Assembly (NCBI GenBank): GCA_903813345.2
Contig: CAIIXF020000280.1
Location: 29,364-93,363, forward strand
Source: Owenia fusiformis
Lineage: Eukaryota; Annelida; Polychaeta; Sabellida; Oweniidae
Length of the DNA stretch: 64,000 nt
Direction of reading: 5' to 3'
The notes beneath the pieces were generated by a model. That model had not been told where the DNA came from, did not search any database, and saw nothing but the letters and a program-made list of their open reading frames with translations. Positions 23,051-33,580 of the stretch are shown here, piece after piece. Within the stretch, counting starts at the first letter, position 1; each line of letters starts with the position of its first letter. The position numbers and the translations under genes were made by a program.

Positions 23051-23314
23051 ATTGTTGTGCAGGTATGTGTATAAAATCATGTGAACAACATTATCGTGGA
23101 ATCTCCCATATTCATTCTCATAATGTCTTACAGCTATTTCGCAAATGACATAATCCTAAACAACATATGGACATAATATTGCAGAACTGAGCGAAAAGAA
23201 AGGTGGAACAAATCAGATTAAGATATTTTATTTTTGAAAGGCACAAAGGGCAACAAAACTTAAAGGCGTTGTAAAATAGATCGTGCTTTTATATGATCCC
23301 CTTCTACAGTACCC

Positions 23315-23398
23315 TACCCTTTGCATTTGTTCGACTTCACTTCTTAAATGAGAGTTTCGTCTTCTCGTAGTTTATAATTAGACTCTGCACGCAGCGTA
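23315..23398 (+). mobile_element. Short TA-flanked MITE copy
   Basis: 84-bp member of the family at 9867, taccctttgcatttg to ctgcacgcagcgta, with one change in the right terminus. Confidence 0.7.
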
Positions 23399-23460
23399 AT
23401 AGTGCCCCTATTATCCATGTTCATGTTCTCATTTGATTTTTCATCAGTTATGACTTGATA

Positions 23461-23580
23461 ACATTTGCTCCGATTTTCATTACGGCGCCCGGCCGATTGA
23501 GTATCTTGTTCAGAATTGAATACAATTTTGAACAAAATACTCATCGGCCGGGCGCCGGTGCTGAAAATCTGAGCAAATGT
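23461..23580. repeat. GC-rich palindrome, 54-bp arms
   Basis: Arms 23461-23514 and 23527-23580 pair along their length, including ggcgcccggccgat against atcggccgggcgcc. The loop is about 12 bp. It is far richer in GC than its surroundings and could form a stable hairpin. Confidence 0.85.
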
Positions 23581-24426
23581 GACCACGGCTTTATAAAAAC
23601 ATACTCTTTAATACACGAACAGATTCAAAATGAGATTTTATCTATCAGAGAAATAAAAATGGAAAATTTGTATTCTGAAAATATTAACTGATGCATTGGT
23701 TAGTATTAAATATTAAGTTTTACAGTCGGAAACCTCAAGTGGCGGGAAATTTGATTAAACAAAACGCTGGATTAATATGTGGACAACTTGCAAATGAAAT
23801 GAAAGTAACATGACAGAACGAGTATGTACGCCCAATAAATACTTTTATAGTTTTAATGTGCATTCAAAGGACCCTGTTTGTTAAATTGATAGAAATGAAT
23901 AGTTTTATTATCGGAAAAAACTGAGAAATATCTACCCGATTCGCCAGAATAGTCATCATCATATCAGTGCGAAAAATTAGCTATATTTATTTTCTATCCG
24001 ATATACACCTGATATTGATAGCCTTCCACGATCATGGTCCGTTGACATCATCAACCTTGTGATTTGCCATAAGTGATTAACCAATATTTTTTAATTAAAA
24101 GTCGGGGTTGACGTTTCTTGACTTTTCACACTTACATCAAAACATAATTTGAAAATAAAAGGCATAAAATGGCCATTAAAAGTACATTTTTGAACAAAAG
24201 TATCAACTTATATTACACTGCAAGCAAATACAAAGTGAAAAGAACGTCTTCCCGGTGATTGAAATACGGATCGGTAAGTCAACAAATCTAACTGTTAAAT
24301 AAACAAGCTTAGCCTATGTCTGCGATTGTTTGTCTGAGTGGCCAGATGTTATCCGTTTCGGATAATAAATTTCTGAGAATACTACTGATATCTAGAATAC
24401 ATCTTTCGTGATATTTTTCATAAAAC
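23581..24426. other. No recognised feature
   Basis: AT-rich with no supportable gene or repeat. Confidence 0.4.
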
Positions 24427-24516
24427 TACCCTTTGCATTCGTTTGACTTCACTTCTTTTAAAAGAGAGCTTCGTCTTAGTGTATACGTAGTTTAACTAGA
24501 CTCTGCACGCAGGGTA
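24427..24516 (+). mobile_element. Short TA-flanked MITE copy
   Basis: 90-bp member, taccctttgcattcgtttg to ctctgcacgcagggta, with intact ends. Confidence 0.75.
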
Positions 24517-24751
24517 TCATAAAACAGGCATCTTAGCTGCAATTTTGAATAATAGCGTAATTCATAGTACAATATAAATTAACCCGCCTCTGTTTAATTC
24601 AAATATGCATTACCCTTAAGATTTATATACTTAGACACCTTTTCCTTCTTGATTCGGATTTTTATCTTGTCTTCATCTAAATCTGTGGATTAATAACAGT
24701 TTTTAGTATACAAATTGAACATACAAAATGTAGCGTATTGATTACACGTTA

Positions 24752-24994
24752 CAGTGGCGTAGCCAGCTTTCAGTCGGGGGGGGAAGGGGTGCGATCGTGG
24801 CATTAAAAATGTTTTTGAAGATTTGTTTTGAATTTTAAAAAAATTGGTGCAACTTCGTTCAAAATCGAGCTAGAAGCTTAAAAAAAAGCATTTTAAGACT
24901 TTTCTCTTCTATCTAATGGTTCTATTTTCATTGATTATGGAGGGGGGGGGGGGGTGCGACCGCATCCCATCGCATCCCCCTGGCTACGCCTATG
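24752..24994. mobile_element. hAT-type MITE with poly-G flanked interior
   Basis: Starts cagtggcgtagccag and ends ctggctacgcctatg. This TIR is typical of many hAT elements in aquatic invertebrates. G runs lie just inside both ends. I could not find the expected 8-bp target duplication. Confidence 0.6.
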
Positions 24995-25037
24995 CGCTAT
25001 ATTAATATAACAAGGTTATCAATATCATGCCAATAGT

Positions 25038-25128
25038 TACCCTGCGTGCAGAGTCTACATGTAGTTAAACTACAAGACGAAGACGAAGCTCTATTTTAAG
25101 AAGTGAAGTCAAACGAATGCAAATGGTA
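25038..25128 (-). mobile_element. Short TA-flanked MITE copy, inverted
   Basis: Reverse-complement member of the same family, taccctgcgtgcagagtc to gaatgcaaatggta, with a decayed right end. Confidence 0.7.
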
Positions 25129-26000
25129 GCCAATAGTTAGATGGTTAACTAATATTAACACAAAATAATAATACACGATAATCAAAAAAATAAACCTCGG
25201 TATTCGGGCCTAAAATCCAAGGATACGTGTACCATTACTTAAGTGTAAGCTGCAATACCATATCGGATACCTGTACCATTACTCAATAATAACCACTAGT
25301 AAGACCATAATAACAAGCTTAATAACCATCTTATTGCAATTTATTCCATACGATTTTGTCTTGTGTTAGAAGATAGTTGATTTGTCTTGATTCGAGACTG
25401 GGAGTAGACAGATTTGGACATTTACTTTGGTTACATTGTTAGATAAATGCATGATTATTGCATGTTGAATAGTTTATCGAAGATTAAATAAAAACTTGCG
25501 GAGTTGCTCCATACTTGAGACATTTTGAAATAAGCGAGAGCTTAGTGTGTCATTCCTGGTCCAAATGATAATTGTACATTTCTAGAGTTTACTGTATATA
25601 GCATAGAGAAATCGATGTAAGATAGACAATGGTTTGAGTTTACACATTGGGTATTTTGATCCAGGTATGTTTCCTGGATGATCCATGTTTTTGCAAACAT
25701 TGATGTTTAAAATTTATTACTGCATATAATTTTGGTTAAAATTGAGCAAGTTATTTGAAAGATGATAAAATCTTTAAGAAGAAAGATGAAATGCCAAGAA
25801 ACTATTTTAATCTGGCATGTTCACGGATGTATTTAGAATGCAGAGCGAAATTGAAATATTACATTTTTAGATTTTAAAGAATCAAACGAATTGTTGTGAA
25901 TTGATTTTTGAAGTTGTCAATTCAGATAGACTACGTGATCGTTATGTTTTACCTGCAGCGACAAGAAATACACTTGGTAAAATTACATATTTGAACTCTG
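25129..26000. other. No recognised feature
   Basis: AT-rich sequence before the 79-bp repeat remnants. No supportable gene. Confidence 0.4.
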
Positions 26001-26110
26001 ACTGAGGATTGTTATTATGTTTGGCATTATAGCCATTACGTTGAGTAGTTGTTCTGTTGAATAAAAATTGTTGTCATGCTTGACATTATAGCCATGACGT
26101 CGAATAGTAG
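26001..26110 (+). repeat. Decayed 79-bp tandem units, left of the LINE
   Basis: Two units (landmark atgtttggcattatagccat at 26017, decayed at 26076) match the array at 32749-33064. The first lacks about 20 bp. The LINE between them therefore split one array. Confidence 0.7.
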
Positions 26111-26476
26111 TATATATGAAAAAGGTCAAAGGTCATGTAATGCACATGTAAAATATCTGCTCCTCACTTTGAGTAATTTCCTAGCATTTGGATATATGGA
26201 TTTTTGATAACAACTGAATATATGGATATATGAATATATAGAGAGTAACCAGACAAGAATAGGAGTCTCAATATTATGGACTTTTAGTAATATTTGGAGC
26301 TGAAGTTGAGTTGATTTATACATAGAGTGGACATATTGATTTGAGGGACCTGTTATTCTTGTTTACATAAGGAATAGAACAGACTATAACTGTTACACAT
26401 TGTGCTCTATTGATGCCTACCAAAACTAGAAAAGCAAAACACCATAGATCTTCAACGAGTGAGTCCTGCACCAAAA

Positions 26477-27622
26477 ATGTCAAAAACAGGGGTTACAGAT
26501 AATGTCGTTCTTCAAGAAATACTGGATACTGTCAAACAAATTAGCCAACATCAAACATCACAGGATAAATCTTTAGCTGATTTGTGTTCTAAAGTTGAAA
26601 AAAGTGTTGAAGTAAGTGCTGACCTAGATGATAGGGTTAAGCGTTTGGAAGACTCAAATGCAAAGCTAATATCTACTGTGAACATTCTTTGTAACACGGT
26701 CCAGGATTACAAAATGCGTTTTGGCGAGCTAACTGATGATATCTCTGATATTAGATTCAGATCTATGAAAATGAATCTGATATTCTACAACATCCCACAA
26801 AACAATGACAGATCACAGCGTTATTATGAGAACCTGATCGGAAATATACTTGTGTCGAAACTTAAGATTCCCCGTGATAGCCTCCATTCTGTGGATAATT
26901 TATCTGGGATAATTCGAATTGATATTGCCCATCCTATTGGGAAACAAGGAAGAGGACATCGCCCAATCGTTGTGAAATTTGTAGACCGATCAAGTGTGGA
27001 GAGAATTTTTAAGTTTGTGCACAACTTAAAAGGTTCTGATATCAGAGTGGCAAGACAGCTACCAAGGGATATACCAAGGCGTGATGCACAGTATGGTAAC
27101 TTCAAGAACTTGAAAACCACAGATGCAAATCCCAAGGCAGTAAAACTTGTTCAGGATCGTCTCTATGATTCAAACGGCCTTGTGTCACCTACATTCTCCA
27201 AGTCTCCCCTTCAAATGCCGGTTAAGGTATTTAGTGCTCAAACTGATTCTATTTCAGGACAACCCTGTGATGGTTTTATTGCATCTATAGCAACAGTCAA
27301 TACCATCAACAGTGCTGAAAATGCTCTTGCCGCCATGAAGGCAACTTTGAACACCGGTGTATCACCGTATGCTTATAGATTGACAGTCGATGGCCAGTTA
27401 ATGACAGGGCATGATGATGATGGTTTGTTTGGGGCAAGTAATGAGCTCATGAGCCTTCTTGAGGAAGGTGAGGTAAACAATGCCCTAATTATTGTTCACA
27501 AATCTGGGACTAGGCTTCAGCCTTTTAATTCCAAGATAAATCCCAGCTTTATAAATGCTGTAAAGAGTGCCCTTGCAGCCTCCTTCTTAATGGACAATGC
27601 TATTCTTGAGACACTTGGTTAA
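26477..27622 (+). CDS. LINE ORF1: coiled coil, RRM-like and IMPACT-like domains
   Basis: 381 codons from the ATG at 26477; residue numbers here count from six codons earlier (26459). Residues 15-100 have heptad-like spacing suited to a coiled coil. Residues 104-205 resemble the RNA-binding core of L1-type ORF1 proteins: N-L-I-F-Y-N-I-P, then I-A-H-P-I-G-K, R-P-I-V-V-K-F and an R-D-I-x2-R end. Residues 270-375 look like the IMPACT/UPF0029 fold: AYR at 305-307, D-D-D-G-x2-GA at 319-326, L-x2-LLE, N-x-L-I-I-V at 341-346, then L-x-P-F and a closing I-x2-A-V-K-S-A-L helix. An ATG at 26413 in another frame gives a basic start (K/R/H-rich) that would need a one-base shift to join, so the N-terminus may be damaged. 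ORF1 proteins coat element RNA. The third domain's role is unknown and its identification rests on eye comparison. Confidence 0.7.
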   Translation: MSKTGVTDNVVLQEILDTVKQISQHQTSQDKSLADLCSKVEKSVEVSADLDDRVKRLEDSNAKLISTVNILCNTVQDYKMRFGELTDDISDIRFRSMKMNLIFYNIPQNNDRSQRYYENLIGNILVSKLKIPRDSLHSVDNLSGIIRIDIAHPIGKQGRGHRPIVVKFVDRSSVERIFKFVHNLKGSDIRVARQLPRDIPRRDAQYGNFKNLKTTDANPKAVKLVQDRLYDSNGLVSPTFSKSPLQMPVKVFSAQTDSISGQPCDGFIASIATVNTINSAENALAAMKATLNTGVSPYAYRLTVDGQLMTGHDDDGLFGASNELMSLLEEGEVNNALIIVHKSGTRLQPFNSKINPSFINAVKSALAASFLMDNAILETLG

Positions 27623-28683
27623 TTGACTTTTCCTTAATGGACATTATAAAATGTTAGAAATTGACAGGTCCCTTTTTTTGAGCTGAAGTGAACTTAGGTC
27701 AAAAAGTGTACACATCAGTTTGCAAACACTACAATGTGTGACACACCTTATTTTCAGTTTATATGACCATATATAGTATTCATGCTGTATATTCAATTGT
27801 ATGGGGTAATTACAGTCCACTCGCATTTCTCTTGCTATAATGAATTCAGCTTGATTACCTTGACTGTAAAAACACTGTATAAATATCACACTTTGTATAT
27901 ATGTTATATTATTGGGTTTATGTTCCTTTTTTGGTAATACCAGTATGGAATAATTTGAAATTGGTTTGTTTCTAATTTTAAACTGGAATCAACCAATCAT
28001 GTTGCAGTTTAGCATATTATGGCTTTCTTAGAAGGCTACCTTAATTCTTTATATAGTTGTCCCAGCTCATAACCATTATACCTTTAAGATTATAAACAAT
28101 CTACCAGCTTGCTTGAGTATGTGAAGTTCTATACTATGGCCTCCTGGGAAACAGTACATTGTAATGCCTCCCTTGTATCACACAGCTTGTATTTTGCACT
28201 TTGTGAATCCACATATTTATATATGAGGGGGAGGGGTACCTTATGATGTGAACCATTAGTCTGTTTGTTCATTTCATGTATGAATTACATTTCTCTAAAA
28301 AAAACTTTACTGGAAAAGTGGTGCATTAGTTTTAATTTTCTACTGTGGAAACAGGGAACATTGTTTATGATCAGTGTTATTCAGGCTTCAACAGAGGGAA
28401 ATGAAATCTGTTTTGCTCAACATGAAAGGGGTTGGGATGGAGGTTTTCTACTTTGTGTTTAAAATTTTTTTCACTTATCAGTTGAGAATCTTTTAAAAGT
28501 ATTTTGCTTGGAATTTTCTCCAAGTGTGAGTTGTGTTTTGCTCTACATTTTTTTCAAGCATTGCAGAAAGAAATGAAAGCTGTTAAAATGAATAACAAAA
28601 ATATGTGTGCTTTTGGTGTATTCAAATGGTGTGGAATTTTGGTATATTTTTATAGGAGATCTATAAGGCTTGGTGTTGGCTAA
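27623..28683 (+). other. Inter-ORF region of the LINE
   Basis: 1.06 kb without a convincing frame, unusually long for a spacer between LINE ORFs. A 65-codon frame at 28265 shows no domain. The ORF2 ATG follows a TAA directly (28681-28686). Confidence 0.5.
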
Positions 28684-31600
28684 ATGCCAGCTTTAGTACT
28701 AATTTGGAGGGCAATTATTGGAATCTTTAATAACACTTTGCATTTATCTAGGAATTTTGATACTGAAATGAAATGCCATACCCTCTTCAGTAAGCAACAA
28801 AAGACATGGCTGGTAGTAATGTTGATATTATTTTTATTAATGCTTCTAATTAGCTCTTTTGGAGATGTACATTTCTCATTTATGTTGAATGCTATAATGT
28901 TCTTATTAGTGCTATCATATCAAAGTATGATCATTTTAATTGTCTACTATTGCATCGGTTATATTTCTTTTACATCAAATACGTCATACTTCAAGATTTT
29001 AATTAGAATATTTAAATTACTTTTAATATTGCTGATATTTCCTGGCTCACCTTTACTCGATTGCTTATATGATTGCTCTCAATTATTATATTTATCTGGT
29101 GACATTGAAAAAAATCCAGGTCCTATATCAGAATTACCCATATTATTTTCTAATATTAATAGTCTCAAAGCAAATAGTTTAGCACGTTTTGAAGCACTAA
29201 AGTTCAAAGTAAAAGAGCAACAAATTAAAGTTATTGCTCTATGTGAGGTGGGAAATTTGACAAATAGTGACATACAAAAAGATCTTAAAATTGACAATTT
29301 TGAACTTAAACATTACAGATCAAATAATCGAGGTCTTATATTATATGTTCATAATTCATTAGAAGCTGAAATAATTCATGAACTAATGAATGATACACTA
29401 GGAAATATTTGGTTAAATATTAAAGTAAGTGGTAAACTATTCAATTATGGAGTATTTTATAGATCACCTTCACAAGATAAAATAAATAGACTAGACTATT
29501 TCAAATTACTTGGTAAAAACCTTGAGGATGCTCAGAAACTTCCTGGATCAACTGTAGTAAATGGAGATTTTAATGCACCTAATTCTTTTTGGTGGAAAGA
29601 TGATAAAGTTGATGAAGCAGGGACTAACTTGCACAACATCTTATTTGATCTTAATTTTATACAACTTATAGATGAACCAACAAGAGTGCAGTCTCGTAAC
29701 AACTTTATTACTAAATCATGTATAGACTTGTCTTTTACAGATAATATTAATATAATTTCTAATCATAAAGTTCTACCACCAGTAGGAAATACTGATCATT
29801 GCACTTTGTTAACATACCTAAAAATGAACATTATTAAAGAAACTCCAACCAAGAAAATCATTTGGCAATATGATAAACTTAATAAAACAATATTGAATCA
29901 AAGAATACTTAATTCAAACTTGGGAGAGATCTTAGAACTTCAAAATGTTCATATTTCCACTCATAGGTTTGTTGATACTTTGTTCAACATTTTTAAGGAA
30001 ACAATTCCGCATAAAGAGGTTTTAATAAAAGAAAATGATCAGCCTTGGTTCAATTCTGATATAAAGAAGCAAATTAATAAACGAGATAGACTTCACCATA
30101 AATTTAAACATTCAAATGATTTAACCTTTCTTCAAAAATACAAAGACCAAAGCTTATGTGTTGTAAATATGATAAATGAAGCTAAGCGTAAACATATAGA
30201 ATCAACATGTGGAACTTTATCAGATTTAAATAGAAACTCAACAGATTACTGGATACTTTTGAAGAAGCTACTTGGAAAGTCATTTAATGTGTCACTGCCT
30301 TATTTACATTTAGATAATCCTAAACTATCTGCGGGATCTTCTTCTGAGAAAGCTGAACTTTTTCTTAAATATTTTATTCAGAAGAACAATGTAGATCAAA
30401 TACACGAACCATTACCAAATTTTCCATTAAGGTGTAATCTAAACTTGGAAGATATTTTTACTGATAAGAATGAGGTTTTAAAACTACTTCAACAACTTGA
30501 TGCATCAAAGGGGGAGGGGACAGATAAAATAAATAATAGAATGCTAATTTTATCAGCTGAGACGATATGTGAACCATTGAGTTTGCTTTTTAACAAAATT
30601 TTTACATCTCATTGTTTCCCGAAGATTTGGAAAGAGGTTATTATTGTTCCACTACACAAGAAAGGAGATAGATCTAAAGTTGTCAATTATAGACCAGTCA
30701 CATTGTTAAATGCCTTATCTAAAGTTCTGGAAAAGATTATTTATGATAGAATTTTCAATCACATGATCCAAAATAACCTCTTTTACAGTTTTCAGTCAGG
30801 ATTTCTTCCCAAGCATAATACCACTTCCCAACTTTCATATATTATTCATTGCATTCAAGAAGAATTGAATAATGGAAACAATGTAAGAACTATCTTTCTT
30901 GATTTAGCGTCCGCTTTTGACGTCGTTCCGCATCAATTACTATTACAAAAGATGAGATCTTATGGCATCAACAATAATCTCTTACTTTTAATGAATTCAT
31001 ATCTGTCACAAAGACAAGTGAAGGTTAAAGTAAATAATTCTTTCTCGAAATGGTCAGAACCTGATTTTATCAATGCTGGTGTGCCTCAAGGCAGTGTATT
31101 AGGGCCGCTTATATTTTTAATATATATAAATGATCTACCTGATAATCTAAATTGTAAGACTTTCATTTATGCAGATGATACATCAATCTTCCTTCCTTAC
31201 TCTAAGAAAAGCCCTTTACTCTCTCAAAATCTGCAAATTGACCTAAATACAATTAAAACCTGGGCTGATACCTGGCAAATGAAATTTAAGGCATCAAAAA
31301 GTGCTGACCTGACTTTTACATCACCTTTAACTAACCCTGTTAATGAACCTATACTCTATTTGGGAGGTGACCCCATTCCTAAAACTATTAGTCATAAACA
31401 CCTTGGTGTTATTTTAGATCAAAAGCTTAATTTCAAGGAACATGTTAATGAGCTCACCAAGGAACTACAGACAATCTTAAATCCATTTAAACAATTAACT
31501 CACATTCTTCGTTCGAATCATTTGGAAACCATATATAATTCTTTTATTCTAAGTAAAATTGATTATGCTGATATAATTTACAATAGTGCTCCAAATATAG

Positions 31601-31821
31601 CTACCAGCAAACTTGAAAGACTGCATTATAATGCAGCTTGTCTAATTTCCGGTGCTCTGCATGGTTCAAGCACCTATAAGGTCTTGAAGACATTAAATTG
31701 GATTACTTTGTCTGAGAGAAGAAGAAGCCATCTTTGCTCATTTCTATTTAAATCAATTTATCAGCTTCATATGTCACTGAATTATTTAATAAATACTTAC
31801 ATGAACCAAATAGAATTCTAA
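28684..31821 (+). CDS. LINE ORF2: membrane leader, 2A-like motif, endonuclease, reverse transcriptase
   Basis: 1045 codons. The leader (1-139) has hydrophobic spans near 42-59, 67-94 and 104-120. D-I-E-K-N-P-G-P at 140-147 fits the full 2A consensus D-[VI]-E-x-NPGP. The endonuclease follows at once: S-N-I-N-S-L-K, C-E-V, GDFN at 294-297, and TDH at 370-372. The reverse transcriptase has NYRPVTLLNALSKVLE, F-L-D-L-A-S-A-F-D, G-V-P-Q-G-S-V-L-G-P and catalytic YADD at 829-832. If the 2A site works, a small multi-pass protein is made separately from the nicking/copying enzyme. The frame stops at 31821, but the expected C-terminus continues in another frame (see next entry), so the copy carries a frameshift between about 31750 and 31815. 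Domain calls are firm; leader release is inference. Confidence 0.9.
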   Translation: MPALVLIWRAIIGIFNNTLHLSRNFDTEMKCHTLFSKQQKTWLVVMLILFLLMLLISSFGDVHFSFMLNAIMFLLVLSYQSMIILIVYYCIGYISFTSNTSYFKILIRIFKLLLILLIFPGSPLLDCLYDCSQLLYLSGDIEKNPGPISELPILFSNINSLKANSLARFEALKFKVKEQQIKVIALCEVGNLTNSDIQKDLKIDNFELKHYRSNNRGLILYVHNSLEAEIIHELMNDTLGNIWLNIKVSGKLFNYGVFYRSPSQDKINRLDYFKLLGKNLEDAQKLPGSTVVNGDFNAPNSFWWKDDKVDEAGTNLHNILFDLNFIQLIDEPTRVQSRNNFITKSCIDLSFTDNINIISNHKVLPPVGNTDHCTLLTYLKMNIIKETPTKKIIWQYDKLNKTILNQRILNSNLGEILELQNVHISTHRFVDTLFNIFKETIPHKEVLIKENDQPWFNSDIKKQINKRDRLHHKFKHSNDLTFLQKYKDQSLCVVNMINEAKRKHIESTCGTLSDLNRNSTDYWILLKKLLGKSFNVSLPYLHLDNPKLSAGSSSEKAELFLKYFIQKNNVDQIHEPLPNFPLRCNLNLEDIFTDKNEVLKLLQQLDASKGEGTDKINNRMLILSAETICEPLSLLFNKIFTSHCFPKIWKEVIIVPLHKKGDRSKVVNYRPVTLLNALSKVLEKIIYDRIFNHMIQNNLFYSFQSGFLPKHNTTSQLSYIIHCIQEELNNGNNVRTIFLDLASAFDVVPHQLLLQKMRSYGINNNLLLLMNSYLSQRQVKVKVNNSFSKWSEPDFINAGVPQGSVLGPLIFLIYINDLPDNLNCKTFIYADDTSIFLPYSKKSPLLSQNLQIDLNTIKTWADTWQMKFKASKSADLTFTSPLTNPVNEPILYLGGDPIPKTISHKHLGVILDQKLNFKEHVNELTKELQTILNPFKQLTHILRSNHLETIYNSFILSKIDYADIIYNSAPNIATSKLERLHYNAACLISGALHGSSTYKVLKTLNWITLSERRRSHLCSFLFKSIYQLHMSLNYLINTYMNQIEF
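29101..29124 (+). other. 2A-like motif DIEKNPGP
   Basis: Exact match to the 2A consensus, placed between the membrane leader and the endonuclease. Such motifs cause ribosomal skipping in several LINEs and in some viruses. The upstream helix-forming stretch that normally helps is hydrophobic here. Confidence 0.75.
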
Positions 31822-32363
31822 GGGCTGTCAGAGAGTATATTGTGCCTCTAAATATCAGCATTTCATTTAGAAAAACTACATATTTTGCTGCGATTGAAGA
31901 ATGGAATGGTCTGCCTAATGATTTAAGAAATTGCAATAGAATATCAACTTTTAAAGGCAAACTTAGAAAGCATTTCGGGAATGAAAAATGTATAAATATA
32001 ATAGCATCACTTGATATCACTAGAAAAACTGAAATTATATTTAACAGGTTAAAAGTGGACCTATTTCTAAAAAGTCAATAATTTGCTCATCACTTTACAA
32101 ACATTGACTCACCAGCCTGTAACTGTGGTCATGAAAATGAAACCCCTACTCATTTTTTCCTCAAATGCCCCCAATTTGTAAATGATAGAATCCAACTACT
32201 TATAGATCTCCATATTATTGGTTGTTTAGAAAAATTCTTAGATGCTAACTCTGTTAGCAAAGTAAATATGCTCTTGCATGGTAACAGTGAACTTAGTAAT
32301 GAAGATAATACACTTCTGCTGAAAGCAACTTTAAAATTCCTACAAGCAACCAAGATTGACTAA
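31766..32363 (+). pseudogene. C-terminal part of LINE ORF2 after a frameshift
   Basis: Continues ORF2 in the +1 frame. It has F-A-A-I-E-E-W-N-G-L-P (the usual RT tail motif), a TAA at 32079-32081, then in the same frame a C-x-C-x9-H-x4-C zinc-like cluster typical of LINE C-termini, ending at 32361-32363. One frameshift plus one nonsense codon therefore disable an otherwise complete protein. Confidence 0.8.
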
Positions 32364-32748
32364 CATGTATATTTCACCATCCCATAATTTACACCACTGC
32401 ACACCTTTTTTTGTAAAGCATTCCAATATCAGCTTTAATTGTACTTTTTCCTTTTTGTTTATATATGAATAGTTACGAATAATTGTAACAAATTTGTATT
32501 GCATATAAGTGTATGGTATATTTACTTCGAAGTTCAACACAAATGTTAAATTGATTAACCTTGTTGAATTTTCATTGTATGAAATTAAATGTTATAATAT
32601 ATGAACTTGAAATAAAAATGATTAATAAAAAAAAAAAGTAGTTAATATGGTTTTAAGATGATAGTTGTGTTCCTAACAACATTGATGATATTAGTGTGAC
32701 GAACACATTAGAGAAGTGTTCGTCAGCTAATTGCATTCTATATTGAAC

Positions 32749-33064
32749 ATGTTTGGCATTATGGCCATTACGTTGAGTAGTTCTTCTGTTAAAGCACAGT
32801 TGGCACTCCGACATAAAAATTGTTATCATGTTTGGCATAATTACCAGAACGTCGAATAGTTGTTCTGTTGAAGTACAGTTGGAACTCCGACGTAAATATT
32901 GTTGTCATGTTTGGCATTATTTCCAGTGCGTCGAATAGTTGTTCTGTTGTAGTACAGTTGGAACTCCGACGTAAAAATTGTTATCATATTTGGCATTGCA
33001 GCCATTACGTCGAGCAGTTGTTCTGATGCAGTACAGTTCGAACTCTGACGTAAAAGTCTATTTG
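32749..33064 (+). repeat. 79-bp tandem array (four units)
   Basis: The landmark atgtttggcat begins at 32749, 32828, 32907 and 32986 (decayed), an exact 79-bp period. Each unit carries acgtcgaatagttgttctg and cagttggaactccgacgtaa. Confidence 0.9.
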
Positions 33065-33193
33065 TATCGTGGGTTGACGGATTCATATAATGCGTCGAAC
33101 GCAGGTACAATTTAGCAACCTCAAAAGGGGTTAGTCGCTTGGAGCGACAATGCGATATTTGCATGTTTTTAATGTTAGTTCTGTGTAATTTCA

Positions 33194-33580
33194 GGAAATA
33201 CAACCCATAGTAGGGTATGGACACACGCCTAAATGAACGCTGGAACACAAGTTGTCCTTATAAGATAGATACAAGTGTGATATAAATAAGATGCTTTGGA
33301 CTGATCCAAGAAGACTACTTGGTTGGATTGAGATCCATATAAGACAGATACAAGAAATACAACCCATAGTTGGATATGGACACAAGCCTAAGTGAACTCT
33401 GGAACACATTTTGTCCATACAAGATAGATACAACCGTGATATAGGTTAGATGCTTTGAGCTGATTAATAGAAGACTTTACTTTGTTGGATTGAGATCCAT
33501 ATAAGATAGATACATGTACGTGTGATACAGAGAAGATGCCTTGGACTGATTCAAGGAAGACTACCTTTGTTGGAAGTCTC
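33194..33580 (+). repeat. 160-bp tandem repeat, about 2.4 copies
   Basis: gaaatacaacccatagt begins at 33194 and 33354. A third partial copy covers about 33500-33560. Frames through it are repeat translations. Confidence 0.8.

Larger units (their letters stand above)
26110..32637 (+). mobile_element. Two-ORF LINE of about 6.5 kb, near full length
   Basis: Plus-strand element with a 5' UTR of about 300 bp, ORF1 (26477-27622), a 1.06-kb gap, ORF2 (28684 to 32363 with lesions), a 3' UTR and a short A tail (32627-32637) after aataaaaatg. Both flanks carry the same 79-bp repeat. A possible target duplication is agtagt-atatatg on the left and agtagttaatatgg on the right, which is imperfect. It is Jockey/CR1-superfamily by ORF2 motifs. 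Confidence 0.75.

Noticed and set aside
29101-29124. 2A motif as a sign of an integrated virus
   Set aside because: The motif is embedded in a LINE ORF directly before its endonuclease; no viral gene is nearby.
32749-33064. CRISPR-like array
   Set aside because: Regular 79-bp units have no unique spacers, and the DNA is eukaryotic.
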